A stretch of 64,000 nucleotides of DNA, taken from positions 248,001-312,000 of the forward strand of contig NZ_OMOJ01000001.1 of assembly GCF_900302505.1 (NCBI RefSeq), written 5' to 3'. The notes under the pieces are model-generated. The model searched no databases and was not told where the DNA came from. It worked only from the letters and a program-made list of their open reading frames with translations. Position 1 is the first letter of the stretch; each line of letters begins with the position of its first letter. A program made the position numbers and the translations under genes. Positions 43,668-53,070 of this stretch are shown here, one piece after another. This stretch comes from Pseudoprimorskyibacter insulae. GTDB lineage: Bacteria > Pseudomonadota > Alphaproteobacteria > Rhodobacterales > Rhodobacteraceae.

Positions 43668-44786
43668 TTAGCGGCAGATTGACCGGATATCGCTCCAAAC
43701 CTTTGGGCTGACCAGCGGTGCAGAGGCGATTCCCGAGAACTCGGAATTCCGCGCGGTTTCGATCCGGTCGCCCAGTGACGGGTGCGACAGGAAGTGCGCG
43801 ATCAGCCCCTCGGCGTCGCCATAGCGTTTTCGGATGATGTCGAACATATCGGCCAACGCCGATGGTGGAACGTCAAGTTTCACCAGCAGATCATGGGCAA
43901 AGGTGTCGGCGTCTGCCTCGGCGGTTTGGGAATATTGCGCGTTGATCAATTGGTTGGCCAAAAACAACACAACGGTGCCGCCAGCGAAATCGCCAAAGAC
44001 CAACCCCAGAACGCCGATTGATCCGGCAGAGCGTAGCGCATGCCGGGTCGGGTCGCGGCTGACCACATGTCCGATTTCATGACCAATGACCGAGGCCAGT
44101 TGTTCGGGCGTTTCAGCGGCTCGGATGAGACCACTGGACAGAATGATAAATCCGCCGGGCAGGGCGAAGGCATTGATCATCGGGTGGTCCAGCACAGTTA
44201 GGCTGATCTCGACCGGGGTATCGGTGGCATCGGTCAGCCGGGTGGCCAACTGGTCCAAACCGGCGCGGCCCGCAGGCCGGTTACAGATTGGCACGGGTTG
44301 AACACCGGTTTCGTCCAGCGCGTGGCGGATTTGATCAAGGGTCACTTCGCCCAAGGCGCGTTCGCCTTCGGGCGGGATGAAAACGGCCAGTTGATCGGCC
44401 ATGCGCGGGACCAGAACAAAAATGATCAGCGCGACTGACGCGATTGCCGCGACGGCCCAAAGCGCCAGCCGACCACGCCGCGCGACCGGGGCGCGTTTGG
44501 TGCGGTTCGGCAAACGTGGGACCAAGCCCCGATCCGGCAGATGCAGCCGCACAAGCGCATCATCACGGTGGCGCAGAACAAGGCCGGACCGGTCGGCCTG
44601 ATCGGGCAGTTCGCGGATGTCCCCCAGCGGCCATCGGAACGTGGTGTCGTCATGCGACCAGACCAACGCGCCGCCGTCTTCGTCGATCGTCAGATCGACA
44701 GGAACGGGCCGGGCGCGGTGGCCATCCAGAAAGAGCGCGGAACTGTTAAAGGGTTCGGGCGCGGCCCCGACGTGGATCACGGTCAT
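43668..44786 (-). CDS. M48 family metalloprotease
   Basis: Zinc metalloprotease of the M48 (Ste24/HtpX/BepA-like) family, 372 residues. A poorly conserved N-terminal 105 residues and one membrane helix (about 107-126) precede the protease domain with HEIGH (236-240) and a third-ligand region around EADADTFAHDL. The catalytic domain probably faces the periplasm. Its ATG overlaps the stop of the DUF898 gene by four bases, which ties the two membrane proteins together. Confidence 0.88.
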   Translation of the reverse strand: MTVIHVGAAPEPFNSSALFLDGHRARPVPVDLTIDEDGGALVWSHDDTTFRWPLGDIRELPDQADRSGLVLRHRDDALVRLHLPDRGLVPRLPNRTKRAPVARRGRLALWAVAAIASVALIIFVLVPRMADQLAVFIPPEGERALGEVTLDQIRHALDETGVQPVPICNRPAGRAGLDQLATRLTDATDTPVEISLTVLDHPMINAFALPGGFIILSSGLIRAAETPEQLASVIGHEIGHVVSRDPTRHALRSAGSIGVLGLVFGDFAGGTVVLFLANQLINAQYSQTAEADADTFAHDLLVKLDVPPSALADMFDIIRKRYGDAEGLIAHFLSHPSLGDRIETARNSEFSGIASAPLVSPKVWSDIRSICR

Positions 44787-46000
44787 AGCGAGGCTCCTAC
44801 ATCCAGCGCCTCGGCAAAGCCTTCGGCTTGGGTGGTTTCGTCCCGTGGGCGTTGACTGATCTGCGCGATTTCGCCGGGGTCTTGAATGCTGAGGCGCTGC
44901 GCATAGTGGCGTAGCAAGGGCAGGGTAACAAAGGCGTGGCTGAGCGAGGTCCAGAGCAGGAAGGCCCCGAAATAGAGCCCGGTGCCAAGAACGACCAGCA
45001 TCCAGTGTTGCACGTCACCAATCATAGACAGATCAAGGCCCGCTATCGTCCCTATGTCGGATGTGCTTTGAACCAGCAGGACGACCACAACGGCAATTCC
45101 GCCAGCCAGCGGCAACATGCAGATGGCCACCAGCAGATAGCCGATGAACAAGATCCAAGCGACACGGGGCGTGCTGGGCGCGATGAAGAGCCGGACGCCG
45201 CCAATGGATTTGGTGTTGGTCAGGTAGGTCAGGCTGCGCAGGCGCAGATGGACCAGCCCGTAGAGGGCGATCAGCACGGCGATTGTGCCAAGTGTCGCTG
45301 AACCGGTAAGATGACCATTGATCTCGGCACCTAAGGCCCCGGCGGCAATGAAGGCGGCGATAAACAGCGGCACCATGCTGCGATACAGGCCGGTCCATCG
45401 GCCCCCTTGCTGCATGCGGGAGTCACCATAGAACGTGCGGTTGGTGCGGTATTGTTCCAGCCGGAAAGCCATCAGCGGCCAGAGCAGGCCAGCCGTGCCA
45501 ATGGTCAGCGCCCAATACATCAAGGCGCGAAAGGCATAGCCCCATGCGCCCGGTTCCAGCCCAAAGCGCAACCCGCGCCAGCGTGTGCGCGCCAGAATAT
45601 ACCGCCGCGCCCGATACTTGGCGTAGAACCAAAGGGGGATGACGCCGACCACACTCACGGCGTAGGCGGAACTGTTGCCGTTGAACAGCGAAAAGCTGAG
45701 GAACATCAGCAGCAGGTTCACGATGCCGATGTAAAAGGCCAGGATCACAACGGCGATCAGGAACCCCAGCAGCTTTTCGAACGGGTCGCCCACATATTCC
45801 AGTGGCAGACCGCCGGGGCGGATGGCCGACCAATACCAGCGGCGCAGACGGGTTTTCATCCAGAACCGGTAGACGCCCAGCGTCAGAAGGGTCAGCATCC
45901 CGGCCCGAAGTGCCAGCCAGAAGACGGTGCGCCGACGGCCGATGAATTCGGTCGTCAGCGCGTCTGTCTCAGGTGAAGGTGTTGTCGCGGGGGAAGCCAC
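44783..46000 (-). CDS. DUF898 multi-pass membrane protein
   Basis: Membrane protein of the DUF898 (YjgN-like) family with about ten helices; the blocks [21 protein letters not shown] and [13 protein letters not shown] mark the repeated family unit. Function unknown. The start is uncertain: the only upstream ATG (46123) would overlap parC by 155 bases, so the GTG at 46000 (32-base overlap, 405 residues) is preferred; no good ribosome site is seen. It is followed by the M48 protease with an ATGA overlap, and preceded by parC, so all three may share a message. Confidence 0.75.
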   Translation of the reverse strand: MASPATTPSPETDALTTEFIGRRRTVFWLALRAGMLTLLTLGVYRFWMKTRLRRWYWSAIRPGGLPLEYVGDPFEKLLGFLIAVVILAFYIGIVNLLLMFLSFSLFNGNSSAYAVSVVGVIPLWFYAKYRARRYILARTRWRGLRFGLEPGAWGYAFRALMYWALTIGTAGLLWPLMAFRLEQYRTNRTFYGDSRMQQGGRWTGLYRSMVPLFIAAFIAAGALGAEINGHLTGSATLGTIAVLIALYGLVHLRLRSLTYLTNTKSIGGVRLFIAPSTPRVAWILFIGYLLVAICMLPLAGGIAVVVVLLVQSTSDIGTIAGLDLSMIGDVQHWMLVVLGTGLYFGAFLLWTSLSHAFVTLPLLRHYAQRLSIQDPGEIAQISQRPRDETTQAEGFAEALDVGASL

Positions 46001-48284
46001 GCGGGGCCATGCGCCCGGTTCCGGCCCGCTTGCCGGTCCATTCGGCAAGGTCGGATTCGGTTCGGGTGCGCCCGGCTGGATCGTGCCACGAGAGGCCGTC
46101 TGCCAGGGTGAAGGTGGTTGCATCCGAAAGGCCCCCGTCTTTGTACTTTTGCAAGCGGACGCCTTTACCTCGGTTCATTTCGGGCAGTTCGTCAATTGCA
46201 AAGACAAGAACCTTGCGGTTTTCACCGACCACGGCGACCGCATCGCCGTTGACCGGCTTACAGACCTTGGCGCGCACATCGCTGCGCACGTTCAGCACCT
46301 GTTTGCCCGCTTTGGTCTGGGCCAGGACCTCGGATTCGGGCACGATAAACCCATCCCCCGCCGAGGACGCCAGCAACAGCTTGCCATCGGGGCGGTGGAT
46401 GAACAGATCGACGATATCGGCCTCGTTCGGCAGGTCGACCATGATCCGAACGGGTTCGCCCATGCCGCGCCCACCGGGCAGGTTGGCCGCCGAGATGGTA
46501 AAGAAGCGCCCGTTCGACCCAAGCAACAACAGACGGTCCGTCGTTTCGGCGTGGAAGATGAAACGCGGCCCGTCGCCGTCTTTGAACTTTAGTTCGCGGG
46601 TCAGGTCGATATGACCGGTCATCGCGCGGATCCAGCCCATCTGGCTGCACACCACGGTGATCGGTTCACGTTCGATCATCGCCTCAAGCGGGACTTCTTC
46701 GATCTGGCCAGCCTCGGCAAAGGCAGTGCGGCGGGCGCCGCCTTCGTAGTCTTTGCCAAAGGCTTTCTTGACGTCGCGCAGCTGGTCCGAGATCGCCTTC
46801 CATTGCAGGTCTTCGCTTGTCAGCAAATCCTGAAGCCCGGCGCGTTCTTCCATCAGCTTGTCACGCTCGGCGACCAGCTCCATTTCTTCGAGGCGGCGCA
46901 GACTGCGCAGACGCATGTTCAGGATCGCTTCGGCCTGCACTTCGCTCAGGCCGTGATCGTCGGACGAGGCAACAGCCACGGGCGAGATATAATCCGCCTC
47001 AGAGGTGGCGCGAACGTGGTCTTTGCCCCAATCTTCGCGCATCAAGGCCGGTTTGGGGTCCTCGTCATAGCGGATGATGTCGATCACCCGATCAAGGTTC
47101 AGGAAGGCAATGATCAGGCCTTCCAAGACCTCAAGCCGGTGGTCGATCTTTTCGACCCGGTGTTCAGACCGGCGGACCAGAACATCACGGCGGAAATCAA
47201 GGAAGGCCCGCAGCACTTCCTTCATCGAGCAGACCTTGGGCGTCACGCCGTCGATCAGCACGTTCATGTTCAGCGAGAACCGGATTTCCAGATCCGAGTT
47301 GCGGAACAGCATGCCCATCAGCACATCGGGATCGACGTTCTTGGACTTCGGCTCCAAAACCATGCGGACGTCATCGGCGGATTCGTCGCGAATATCCGCC
47401 AGAATCGGCACCTTTTTGGTCTGGATCAGTTCGGCGATCCGTTCGACCAGTTTGGACTTTTGCACCTGATACGGGATCTCGGTGACGACGATCTGCCATT
47501 GGCCGCGGCCCAGATCCTCTTTTTCCCACTTACAGCGCAGGCGGAACGATCCGCGCCCGGTGCGATAGGCTTCGGCGATGCTTTCCTTGGGCTCAACAAT
47601 GATGCCGCCGGTCGGAAAATCCGGGCCGGGCACATAATTCAGCAGGGTTTCATCCTGGGCGTTGGGCGTTTTGATCAGATGCTGGCAAGCGTCGATCAGT
47701 TCGCTGATGTTGTGCGGCGGGATGTTCGTCGCCATGCCGACCGCAATCCCCGAGGAACCGTTGGCCAGCAGGTTGGGGAATTGCGCGGGCAGAACCACAG
47801 GCTCGCTCAGCGTGCCGTCATAGTTTTCCCGGAAATCGACCGCGTCTTCGTTCAGCCCCTCGAGCAGCGCTTCGGCGACAATGGTCAGTCGGGCCTCAGT
47901 GTATCGGCTGGCAGCAGGGTTGTCGCCGTCGATATTGCCAAAGTTGCCCTGACCATCCACCAGCGGATAGCGCACGTTGAAGTCCTGCGCGAGGCGGGCC
48001 ATGGCGTCATAGATCGCGGCATCCCCATGCGGGTGATAGTTGCCCATCACATCGCCGGAAATTTTAGCCGACTTTCTGAAGCCGCCACCGGAACCAAGCC
48101 GGAGTTCGCGCATTGCATATAGGATACGCCGGTGCACCGGCTTTAGCCCGTCCCGGGCATCGGGCAAGGCACGATGCATAATCGTGCTAAGCGCGTAGGT
48201 CAGATATCGCTCTCCGATCGCACGGCGGAGCGGTTCTGTCACGTTGCGGGACGGCTGTTCTGGATCATCGACGAGGTCGTTCAT
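45969..48284 (-). CDS. parC: DNA topoisomerase IV subunit A
   Basis: Topoisomerase IV A subunit, 771 residues, which unlinks daughter chromosomes. The N-terminal breakage domain has [20 protein letters not shown] and the active tyrosine in [10 protein letters not shown]; the C-terminal beta-propeller is shorter than in GyrA and lacks a GyrA box such as QRRGGKG, supporting ParC. It ends at 45969 inside the start of the DUF898 gene. parE is not in the window. Confidence 0.93.
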   Translation of the reverse strand: MNDLVDDPEQPSRNVTEPLRRAIGERYLTYALSTIMHRALPDARDGLKPVHRRILYAMRELRLGSGGGFRKSAKISGDVMGNYHPHGDAAIYDAMARLAQDFNVRYPLVDGQGNFGNIDGDNPAASRYTEARLTIVAEALLEGLNEDAVDFRENYDGTLSEPVVLPAQFPNLLANGSSGIAVGMATNIPPHNISELIDACQHLIKTPNAQDETLLNYVPGPDFPTGGIIVEPKESIAEAYRTGRGSFRLRCKWEKEDLGRGQWQIVVTEIPYQVQKSKLVERIAELIQTKKVPILADIRDESADDVRMVLEPKSKNVDPDVLMGMLFRNSDLEIRFSLNMNVLIDGVTPKVCSMKEVLRAFLDFRRDVLVRRSEHRVEKIDHRLEVLEGLIIAFLNLDRVIDIIRYDEDPKPALMREDWGKDHVRATSEADYISPVAVASSDDHGLSEVQAEAILNMRLRSLRRLEEMELVAERDKLMEERAGLQDLLTSEDLQWKAISDQLRDVKKAFGKDYEGGARRTAFAEAGQIEEVPLEAMIEREPITVVCSQMGWIRAMTGHIDLTRELKFKDGDGPRFIFHAETTDRLLLLGSNGRFFTISAANLPGGRGMGEPVRIMVDLPNEADIVDLFIHRPDGKLLLASSAGDGFIVPESEVLAQTKAGKQVLNVRSDVRAKVCKPVNGDAVAVVGENRKVLVFAIDELPEMNRGKGVRLQKYKDGGLSDATTFTLADGLSWHDPAGRTRTESDLAEWTGKRAGTGRMAPRGFPRDNTFT

Positions 48285-48464
48285 AATGAAATCTGATACT
48301 GCCCGATTGAGTCACCGTAAAGCGATACCGGGAAAAATTCTCAGAGGTTCACCTTGGGGGCGGGTGAGCGAATCGTTTAGTGACTGTATAGCTAAGGATA
48401 TTGGAAGAGAAATTTCGTTTATTTTGGCTGCCACCAAACGTAAATTTGTGCCGGGGGGCGCGAT

Positions 48465-49040
48465 ATGACCAAATATATAGCGCTGACATTCCTGTTTATG
48501 GGCTGGGCTTGGTACGAACTCAGCGGCGGCGAAGATTTTGAGCCGCGTGTCCCTGTTGCCGCAGTTGAGGCGGATGCGCCGGCACCCGAAGTGACACGCG
48601 CCGACACCGGCGCGGCCAATTTGCTAGCCGTCAAAGCCAAGGCGACACCGGCAGTGATTCCCGTCGTCGCCGACGCCGAAAAGATCCGCGCGGTCACCCA
48701 GCCTAATCCGAATGCCGCGACTGTTCTTGCCGCGATTGATCGTTCGGAACTGGAAAATGCGACCGGCCAGCGGGTTCTGACGGATGCGGTCGATCCGACG
48801 ACGCAAACCATTGCCGACACCGTGTTCGAGGAACCGAAACCCGACATCCGCTATGTCACCGGCAACCGCGTGAACATGCGGACCGGACCGGGCACCAACT
48901 ATTCTGTCATCGCCCGCCTTGGCGAAGGCGAAGAGGTTTTGGTTCTGCAAGAGCCGGGCAATGGCTGGCTGAAGCTGCGCACGGTTGAAACAAACCGGAT
49001 CGGTTGGATGGCGGATTTTCTGGTTCAAGCCGCAAACTGA
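48465..49040 (+). CDS. SH3-domain protein with N-terminal membrane anchor
   Basis: A 191-residue protein with a hydrophobic N-terminus (ALTFLFMGWAWYEL) acting as signal or anchor, a long Ala/Pro-rich linker, and a C-terminal bacterial SH3 domain (about 130-188) with NRVNMRTGPGTNYSVIARL and the WLKLRT and GWM blocks. Such domains often bind peptidoglycan. It is divergent from parC and ends at an intrinsic terminator. Partner unknown. Confidence 0.85.
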   Translation: MTKYIALTFLFMGWAWYELSGGEDFEPRVPVAAVEADAPAPEVTRADTGAANLLAVKAKATPAVIPVVADAEKIRAVTQPNPNAATVLAAIDRSELENATGQRVLTDAVDPTTQTIADTVFEEPKPDIRYVTGNRVNMRTGPGTNYSVIARLGEGEEVLVLQEPGNGWLKLRTVETNRIGWMADFLVQAAN

Positions 49041-49064
49041 TCCGCACAGCCTGACACATGTCTT

Positions 49065-49095
49065 AAACACCGGCCTTGGCGCCGGTGTTTTTGCT
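49065..49095 (+). terminator. Intrinsic terminator after the SH3-domain gene
   Basis: AAACACCGGC (49065-49074) pairs perfectly with GCCGGTGTTT (49081-49090), followed by TTGCTT. Confidence 0.8.
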
Positions 49096-49129
49096 TGTGG
49101 AACCGGCGCGCCTTTGCCATCGGTGGCGC

Positions 49130-49963
49130 ATGACACAGACACGCAGCATTTTGGTTACAGGGTCGTCCTCGGGCATTGGCTATGCGGTTGCGCATGGTCT
49201 GAAGGCGCGGGGGTGGCGGGTCTTTGCTTCTTGCCGGCAGGCGGCCGATTGCGACCGGTTGCGGGCCGAAGGCTTCGAAAGTCCGCAGTTGGATTTGTCT
49301 GACGCCGCCAGCATTGATGCCGCGCTGGCCGAGGTCTTGGCCGCAACCGGCGGCACGCTTGATGCGCTTTACAACAACGGGGCCATCGCCATTCCCGGCG
49401 CGGTGGAGGATCTGCCGACCGATGGGCTTCGGGCTGCGTTTGAAACCAACCTGTTCGGCTGGCACCACCTGACCCGCGCTGTGATCCCGGTGATGCGGGC
49501 GCAGGGGCATGGTCGGATTGTCAATTGCAGCTCGGTTCTTGGCATCGTCCCGCAACGATGGCGTGGGGCCTATGTGGCCAGCAAATTCGCGCTCGAAGGG
49601 CTGACGGATGTGCTGCGCCTTGAGATGCGCGACACGCCGATCCATGTGGTGTTGCTGGAGCCGGGGCCGATCACGTCAAAGATTCGGGTCAATGCCATTC
49701 CGCATTTCGAACGCTGGATCGATTGGAAATCTTCGGTCCGCGCCGACCAATACCGCGACACACTGATGCGCCGTCTGTATGAGGATCGCGGCACCGATCT
49801 GTTCGAACTGCCCCCCGAGGCTGTTTTGTCCAAGTTGCTGAAAGCGCTGGAACATCCCCGACCCAAAGGGCGCTACTATGTCACCACGGCGACCTATCTG
49901 ATGGGCATCGCGCGGCGCATCCTGCCAACTTCGGCCCTTGATTGGCTGATCGCAAAGGGGTGA
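49130..49963 (+). CDS. Short-chain dehydrogenase/reductase
   Basis: NAD(P)-dependent classical SDR, 277 residues. The nucleotide site is TGSSSGIG, followed by NNGAIA and the catalytic YVASK with an upstream Ser in NCSSVLG. The C-terminus contains a PKGRYYVTTATYLMG stretch common in sterol- or retinol-type SDRs; substrate unknown. The frame is open to 49076; the ATG at 49130 is preferred because the extra part covers the terminator. It stands in front of the HIG1 gene by 66 bases. Confidence 0.9.
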   Translation: MTQTRSILVTGSSSGIGYAVAHGLKARGWRVFASCRQAADCDRLRAEGFESPQLDLSDAASIDAALAEVLAATGGTLDALYNNGAIAIPGAVEDLPTDGLRAAFETNLFGWHHLTRAVIPVMRAQGHGRIVNCSSVLGIVPQRWRGAYVASKFALEGLTDVLRLEMRDTPIHVVLLEPGPITSKIRVNAIPHFERWIDWKSSVRADQYRDTLMRRLYEDRGTDLFELPPEAVLSKLLKALEHPRPKGRYYVTTATYLMGIARRILPTSALDWLIAKG

Positions 49964-50029
49964 CAGTGGGTTCGCTTTTTCCGCGTGACCCACTACATGT
50001 GCTGCAAACGCTTACCTGAGGAGCCAGAC

Positions 50030-50233
50030 ATGGCCAATGATCCCCTGTTCTTCATCGTTGCTGCGGCGATGCTGTTTGTTGTCGCCATTCTGATCTTTGG
50101 CGTCGGCAGCTTTGCCAAGGGTGGCGAGTTCAACAAAAAATACGCCAACAAGGCCATGCGCTGGCGGATCGGGGCGCAGTTTATCGCCATCGTTCTGATC
50201 CTTGGGTTCATGTGGATTCGCAGCAAGGGCTAA
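50030..50233 (+). CDS. HIG1-domain twin transmembrane protein
   Basis: A 67-residue inner-membrane protein with two helices (about 7-25 and 45-63) and, between them, the HIG1 pattern NKAMRWRIGAQF. HIG1 proteins in mitochondria and alphaproteobacteria help assemble or tune cytochrome oxidase complexes; that role here is inference. GAGGAG precedes the ATG at 50030. It is only three bases before the adenosyltransferase start. Confidence 0.8.
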   Translation: MANDPLFFIVAAAMLFVVAILIFGVGSFAKGGEFNKKYANKAMRWRIGAQFIAIVLILGFMWIRSKG

Positions 50234-50236
50234 CCG

Positions 50237-50809
50237 ATGGTCGTTCTGAACAAGATTTATACCCGCACTGGCGACAAGGGTGAAACCGCGCTTGGCAATG
50301 GCGATCGCGTAGCCAAATACGCCGTCCGGGTTGAGGCTTATGGCACCTCGGATGAGCTGAATTCTGTTGTGGGTCTGGCGCGTCTATATGCCGAAGGCGT
50401 GATGGACGATCAACTGGCCGCCATCCAGAATGACCTGTTCGATCTGGGCGCAGATCTATGCCGCCCCGATCCGCAGAACGACGGTGACGCGCCCTATCCG
50501 GTGCTGCGCATGGTTGAATCGCAGGTGGATCGGCTGGAGCGGGAAATCGACGCGATGAACGCCCGGCTGGAACCGCTGCGCAGCTTCATCCTGCCGGGGG
50601 GCAGCGCGCTTGCGGCGCATCTGCACCAGTGTCGCACCGTGGCCCGCCGCGCCGAACGTCTGTCGGTCGAACTGGCGACGATGGAAACGATCAATGAGGC
50701 TGCGGTCAAATACCTCAACCGCCTGAGCGACTGGTTCTTTGTGGCCGCGCGGATCGCCAATGACGACGGCAAGGCCGATGTGCTTTGGGTGCCGGGGGCA
50801 AACCGGTAA
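50237..50809 (+). CDS. Cob(I)alamin adenosyltransferase, PduO type
   Basis: ATP:cob(I)alamin adenosyltransferase of the PduO/MMAB family, 190 residues, making adenosylcobalamin for enzymes such as methylmalonyl- and ethylmalonyl-CoA mutase. It shows the ATP-binding start YTRTGDKGETALGNG, then KYAVRVEAYGTSDELNS, and the active-site FILPGGSALAAHLHQCRT block. Three bases separate it from the HIG1 gene. Its stop codon and that of the convergent P450 lie within one small inverted repeat. It fits the Mcd-type pathway, which needs ethylmalonyl-CoA mutase. Confidence 0.94.
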   Translation: MVVLNKIYTRTGDKGETALGNGDRVAKYAVRVEAYGTSDELNSVVGLARLYAEGVMDDQLAAIQNDLFDLGADLCRPDPQNDGDAPYPVLRMVESQVDRLEREIDAMNARLEPLRSFILPGGSALAAHLHQCRTVARRAERLSVELATMETINEAAVKYLNRLSDWFFVAARIANDDGKADVLWVPGANR

Positions 50810-50821
50810 GCTAGACCGGTT
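50801..50821. repeat. Inverted repeat spanning both convergent stop codons
   Basis: AACCGG (50801-50806) and CCGGTT (50816-50821) flank TAAGCTAGA, which contains the TAA of the adenosyltransferase gene and the TAG of the P450 gene on the other strand. It could act as a very compact bidirectional terminator, but there is no T-run. Confidence 0.45.
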
Positions 50822-52163
50822 CCGCCGTTAGCCAAACGCCGCCTTCGGGGCGCAGCGTCAGGATCATCACAGGGTTCGGGGACCGGCCTGCCACGGGCCG
50901 GAACCGGAAGCGCGATATTAGCGTGGCCAGAATGATCACCGCCTCTTGCAGGGCAAAGCTGGCGCCGATGCAAATGCGCGGCCCGTCACCAAACGGCAGA
51001 TAGCTGTAGCGGTCCGGCTTTTCGCCCTCCCAACGTTCAGGTCGGAAGGCATCAGGGTCATCCCACAGCAATTTATGCCGATGTAGCGCATAGATCGGCA
51101 GCATCACTGTGTCGCCCGGTTTGATCTGGCGGTCGCAAAGCTGATCCTCGGCAAGCGCCGTGCGCGACACCAGCGCGGCAGGCGGGTACAGGCGCAGCGC
51201 TTCGTCGATCACATGGCGGATATAGGGCAGGCTTTCGACATCCTGCGCCGTTGTCGCCGCTCCGCGCAGAACGGCCTGCGCCTCGTCTCGGGCCTTGTCT
51301 TGGGAGTCTTGGTCATAGGCCATCAGATAGAGCGACCACGCCAGCGTCAGCGCGGTGGTTTCATGCCCGGCGACGATGAAGGTCAGCAGATTGTCCCGCA
51401 GCTCGGACGTGGTCATCTTGCGCCCGGTTTCCTTGTCTTCACCCGCCAGCAACAGATCCAGCAGATCGGGCGGCGTGCTTGGCCCCCGCGCGGCGCGGTC
51501 ATCGACGGCCTTGTCGGCCACCCGCTTCATCGCCTTCACCGCCCCGCCAGACATCACCCGACCGGGGCGCGGCACCCAATCGGGAAAGCCCAGCATGTCA
51601 AACAGCGAAACTTTCGCCGCCTCTGAGATATAGGCGTCAATCGCCTTGTGCACCCCGTCGCGATCAAAGGCGGAATCCCCTGAAAAGGTCACGTCCGAGA
51701 TCACATCGAAGGTGGTGGTGACCATTTCCTCAAGAAAGTCAAAGGCCCGGCCCGGTTGCCCCGCGATCCGATCACAGGCGCGCTCGGCGGCGGATGTCAT
51801 CACCGGGGCCAGGTTCATCATATTGCGATGGGTGAACACAGGGGCGGCGGCGCGGCGCTGCCAACGCCAATGCGCCCCTTCTGCCACAAACAGGGAATCG
51901 CCTATCGCCGGGCGCAACAGGTTCTTGGTCACGTCCGATTTGGGGTAATCGTCCAACCGCTCCAGCAAGATCCGCCGCAACGCGCCGGGGTCCATCACCA
52001 TATGCCAGCGAATGCCGGTCTTGCCGGACACCATCGGCTGACGCGTTGCCAGTTCGGGGATGATGGCCAAAACGTTGCTGCGGGCGGCCTTCAGGCTTTT
52101 GAGCACGCCAAGCGGCTTGGTGCCAAGAGGCACGCGGACGGGCAGGTCAGGACGGTCAGACAT
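50811..52163 (-). CDS. Cytochrome P450
   Basis: Heme-thiolate monooxygenase, 450 residues, soluble bacterial type. Visible are the oxygen-binding helix AGHETTALTLAWSL (265-278), the EALRL ExxR block (321-325), the PERW segment (375-378) and the heme-binding FGDGPRICIGASF with Cys398. The pattern resembles the CYP4/CYP102-like fatty-acid-type branch more than small camphor-type P450s. Electron donors are not adjacent. Substrate unknown; no induced promoter is evident. It is divergent from a lipoprotein gene. Confidence 0.93.
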   Translation of the reverse strand: MSDRPDLPVRVPLGTKPLGVLKSLKAARSNVLAIIPELATRQPMVSGKTGIRWHMVMDPGALRRILLERLDDYPKSDVTKNLLRPAIGDSLFVAEGAHWRWQRRAAAPVFTHRNMMNLAPVMTSAAERACDRIAGQPGRAFDFLEEMVTTTFDVISDVTFSGDSAFDRDGVHKAIDAYISEAAKVSLFDMLGFPDWVPRPGRVMSGGAVKAMKRVADKAVDDRAARGPSTPPDLLDLLLAGEDKETGRKMTTSELRDNLLTFIVAGHETTALTLAWSLYLMAYDQDSQDKARDEAQAVLRGAATTAQDVESLPYIRHVIDEALRLYPPAALVSRTALAEDQLCDRQIKPGDTVMLPIYALHRHKLLWDDPDAFRPERWEGEKPDRYSYLPFGDGPRICIGASFALQEAVIILATLISRFRFRPVAGRSPNPVMILTLRPEGGVWLTAEPV

Positions 52164-52283
52164 GGGCGCTCCGGCACTGGTTTGACCAGATATAGGGGCA
52201 GGGGCCTGCCATGACCAGCTTGCCAGCGTTGCGAAACCGCGGGGGCTGCGGTATGGCGGACGGACTTACTTGGGGGATTTGCC

Positions 52284-52889
52284 ATGCGTCGCGTTATTGT
52301 CCTGTTGGCCATTTTGTTCGGCCTATCAGCCTGTTCGTCCGATGGGGCCAAGCAATTGCAGGCGCCGGTTGAACCGTTGGGCAATTTTCGGCTTGGATTT
52401 GCCGAAGTGGTTGCGCCGAATCTGGTCAAGGGCCCGGCATCGCGCGATGCCACCAAGGAAGAGTGGATTGCCGCGATGGATGAGGCGCTGGAAACCCGGT
52501 TCAAGCGCTACGAGGGCGATCATTTTTACCACATCGGCGCCAGCGTCGAAGGGTTCGTTCTGGCCCAGCCGGGCATCCCGCTGGTGCTGTCGCCCAAGTC
52601 TGCGCTGATCCTGCGGGTCACCATTTGGGACGACGCCACGCAGACCAAGCTGAACGAAGAAACCGAATTGATTACGGCGCTTGAGCAGCTGTCGGGCGAA
52701 ACACTGGTGGGGTCGGGCCTGACCCAATCCAAGAAGCAGCAGATGGACAATCTGACGGCCAATGCCGCGCTTTTGGTGGAACGCTGGATGCGTTCGAAAC
52801 AAAAGTCAGACGGCTGGTTTGGTGGTCTGGCGGCGAATCAAAAAGCCGTTGACGCGGCGGTGGCTTCTGAGGCGATTACCGCCCAATAA
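52284..52889 (+). CDS. Predicted lipoprotein of unknown function
   Basis: A 201-residue protein with a lipoprotein signal: a basic start, a hydrophobic helix and the lipobox LSAC at 14-17, with lipid-bearing Cys17 followed by SSD. The following residue is not Asp at +2, so outer-membrane sorting is likely. The mature part contains a compact alpha/beta region (about 25-165) and no recognised family. It is divergent from the P450 gene. Confidence 0.7.
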   Translation: MRRVIVLLAILFGLSACSSDGAKQLQAPVEPLGNFRLGFAEVVAPNLVKGPASRDATKEEWIAAMDEALETRFKRYEGDHFYHIGASVEGFVLAQPGIPLVLSPKSALILRVTIWDDATQTKLNEETELITALEQLSGETLVGSGLTQSKKQQMDNLTANAALLVERWMRSKQKSDGWFGGLAANQKAVDAAVASEAITAQ

Positions 52890-52903
52890 CCCTATGTTCC
52901 GAT

Positions 52904-52927
52904 GCGTCAGCCTGCCTTGGCTGACGC
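52904..52927. terminator. Perfect hairpin after the lipoprotein gene
   Basis: GCGTCAGCC (52904-52912), loop TGCCTT, GGCTGACGC (52919-52927). No T-run follows, so the terminator call is moderate. Confidence 0.45.
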
Positions 52928-52944
52928 GGGAATGTAACAAGGCG

Positions 52945-52975
52945 TTGACAATAGCAAAACGAATGCGCCGCATTT
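52945..52975 (+). promoter_or_regulatory. Candidate tuf promoter
   Basis: A perfect -35 box TTGACA (52945-52950). The -10 box is not clear; the region 52968-52975 (CCGCATTT) is at the right distance. It lies about 100 bases before the tuf ATG. Confidence 0.35.
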
Positions 52976-53070
52976 GTTTCTGACGCTTGATTTTCCCTCT
53001 CCAAATCAATAAACGGCCCGCGATGTGAACCGGGCCGGGATGTGGCCCCCTAACCACGAGGCGCCTAGGA

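Noticed and set aside
46611-48122. A 503-codon open frame opposite parC
   Set aside because: Mirror of a well-supported gene, no start signal and no domain.
49968-50000. AGTGGGT and ACCCACT near the SDR end as a third REP-like copy
   Set aside because: The arms are shorter, the spacer is much longer and the flanks differ from copies A and B.
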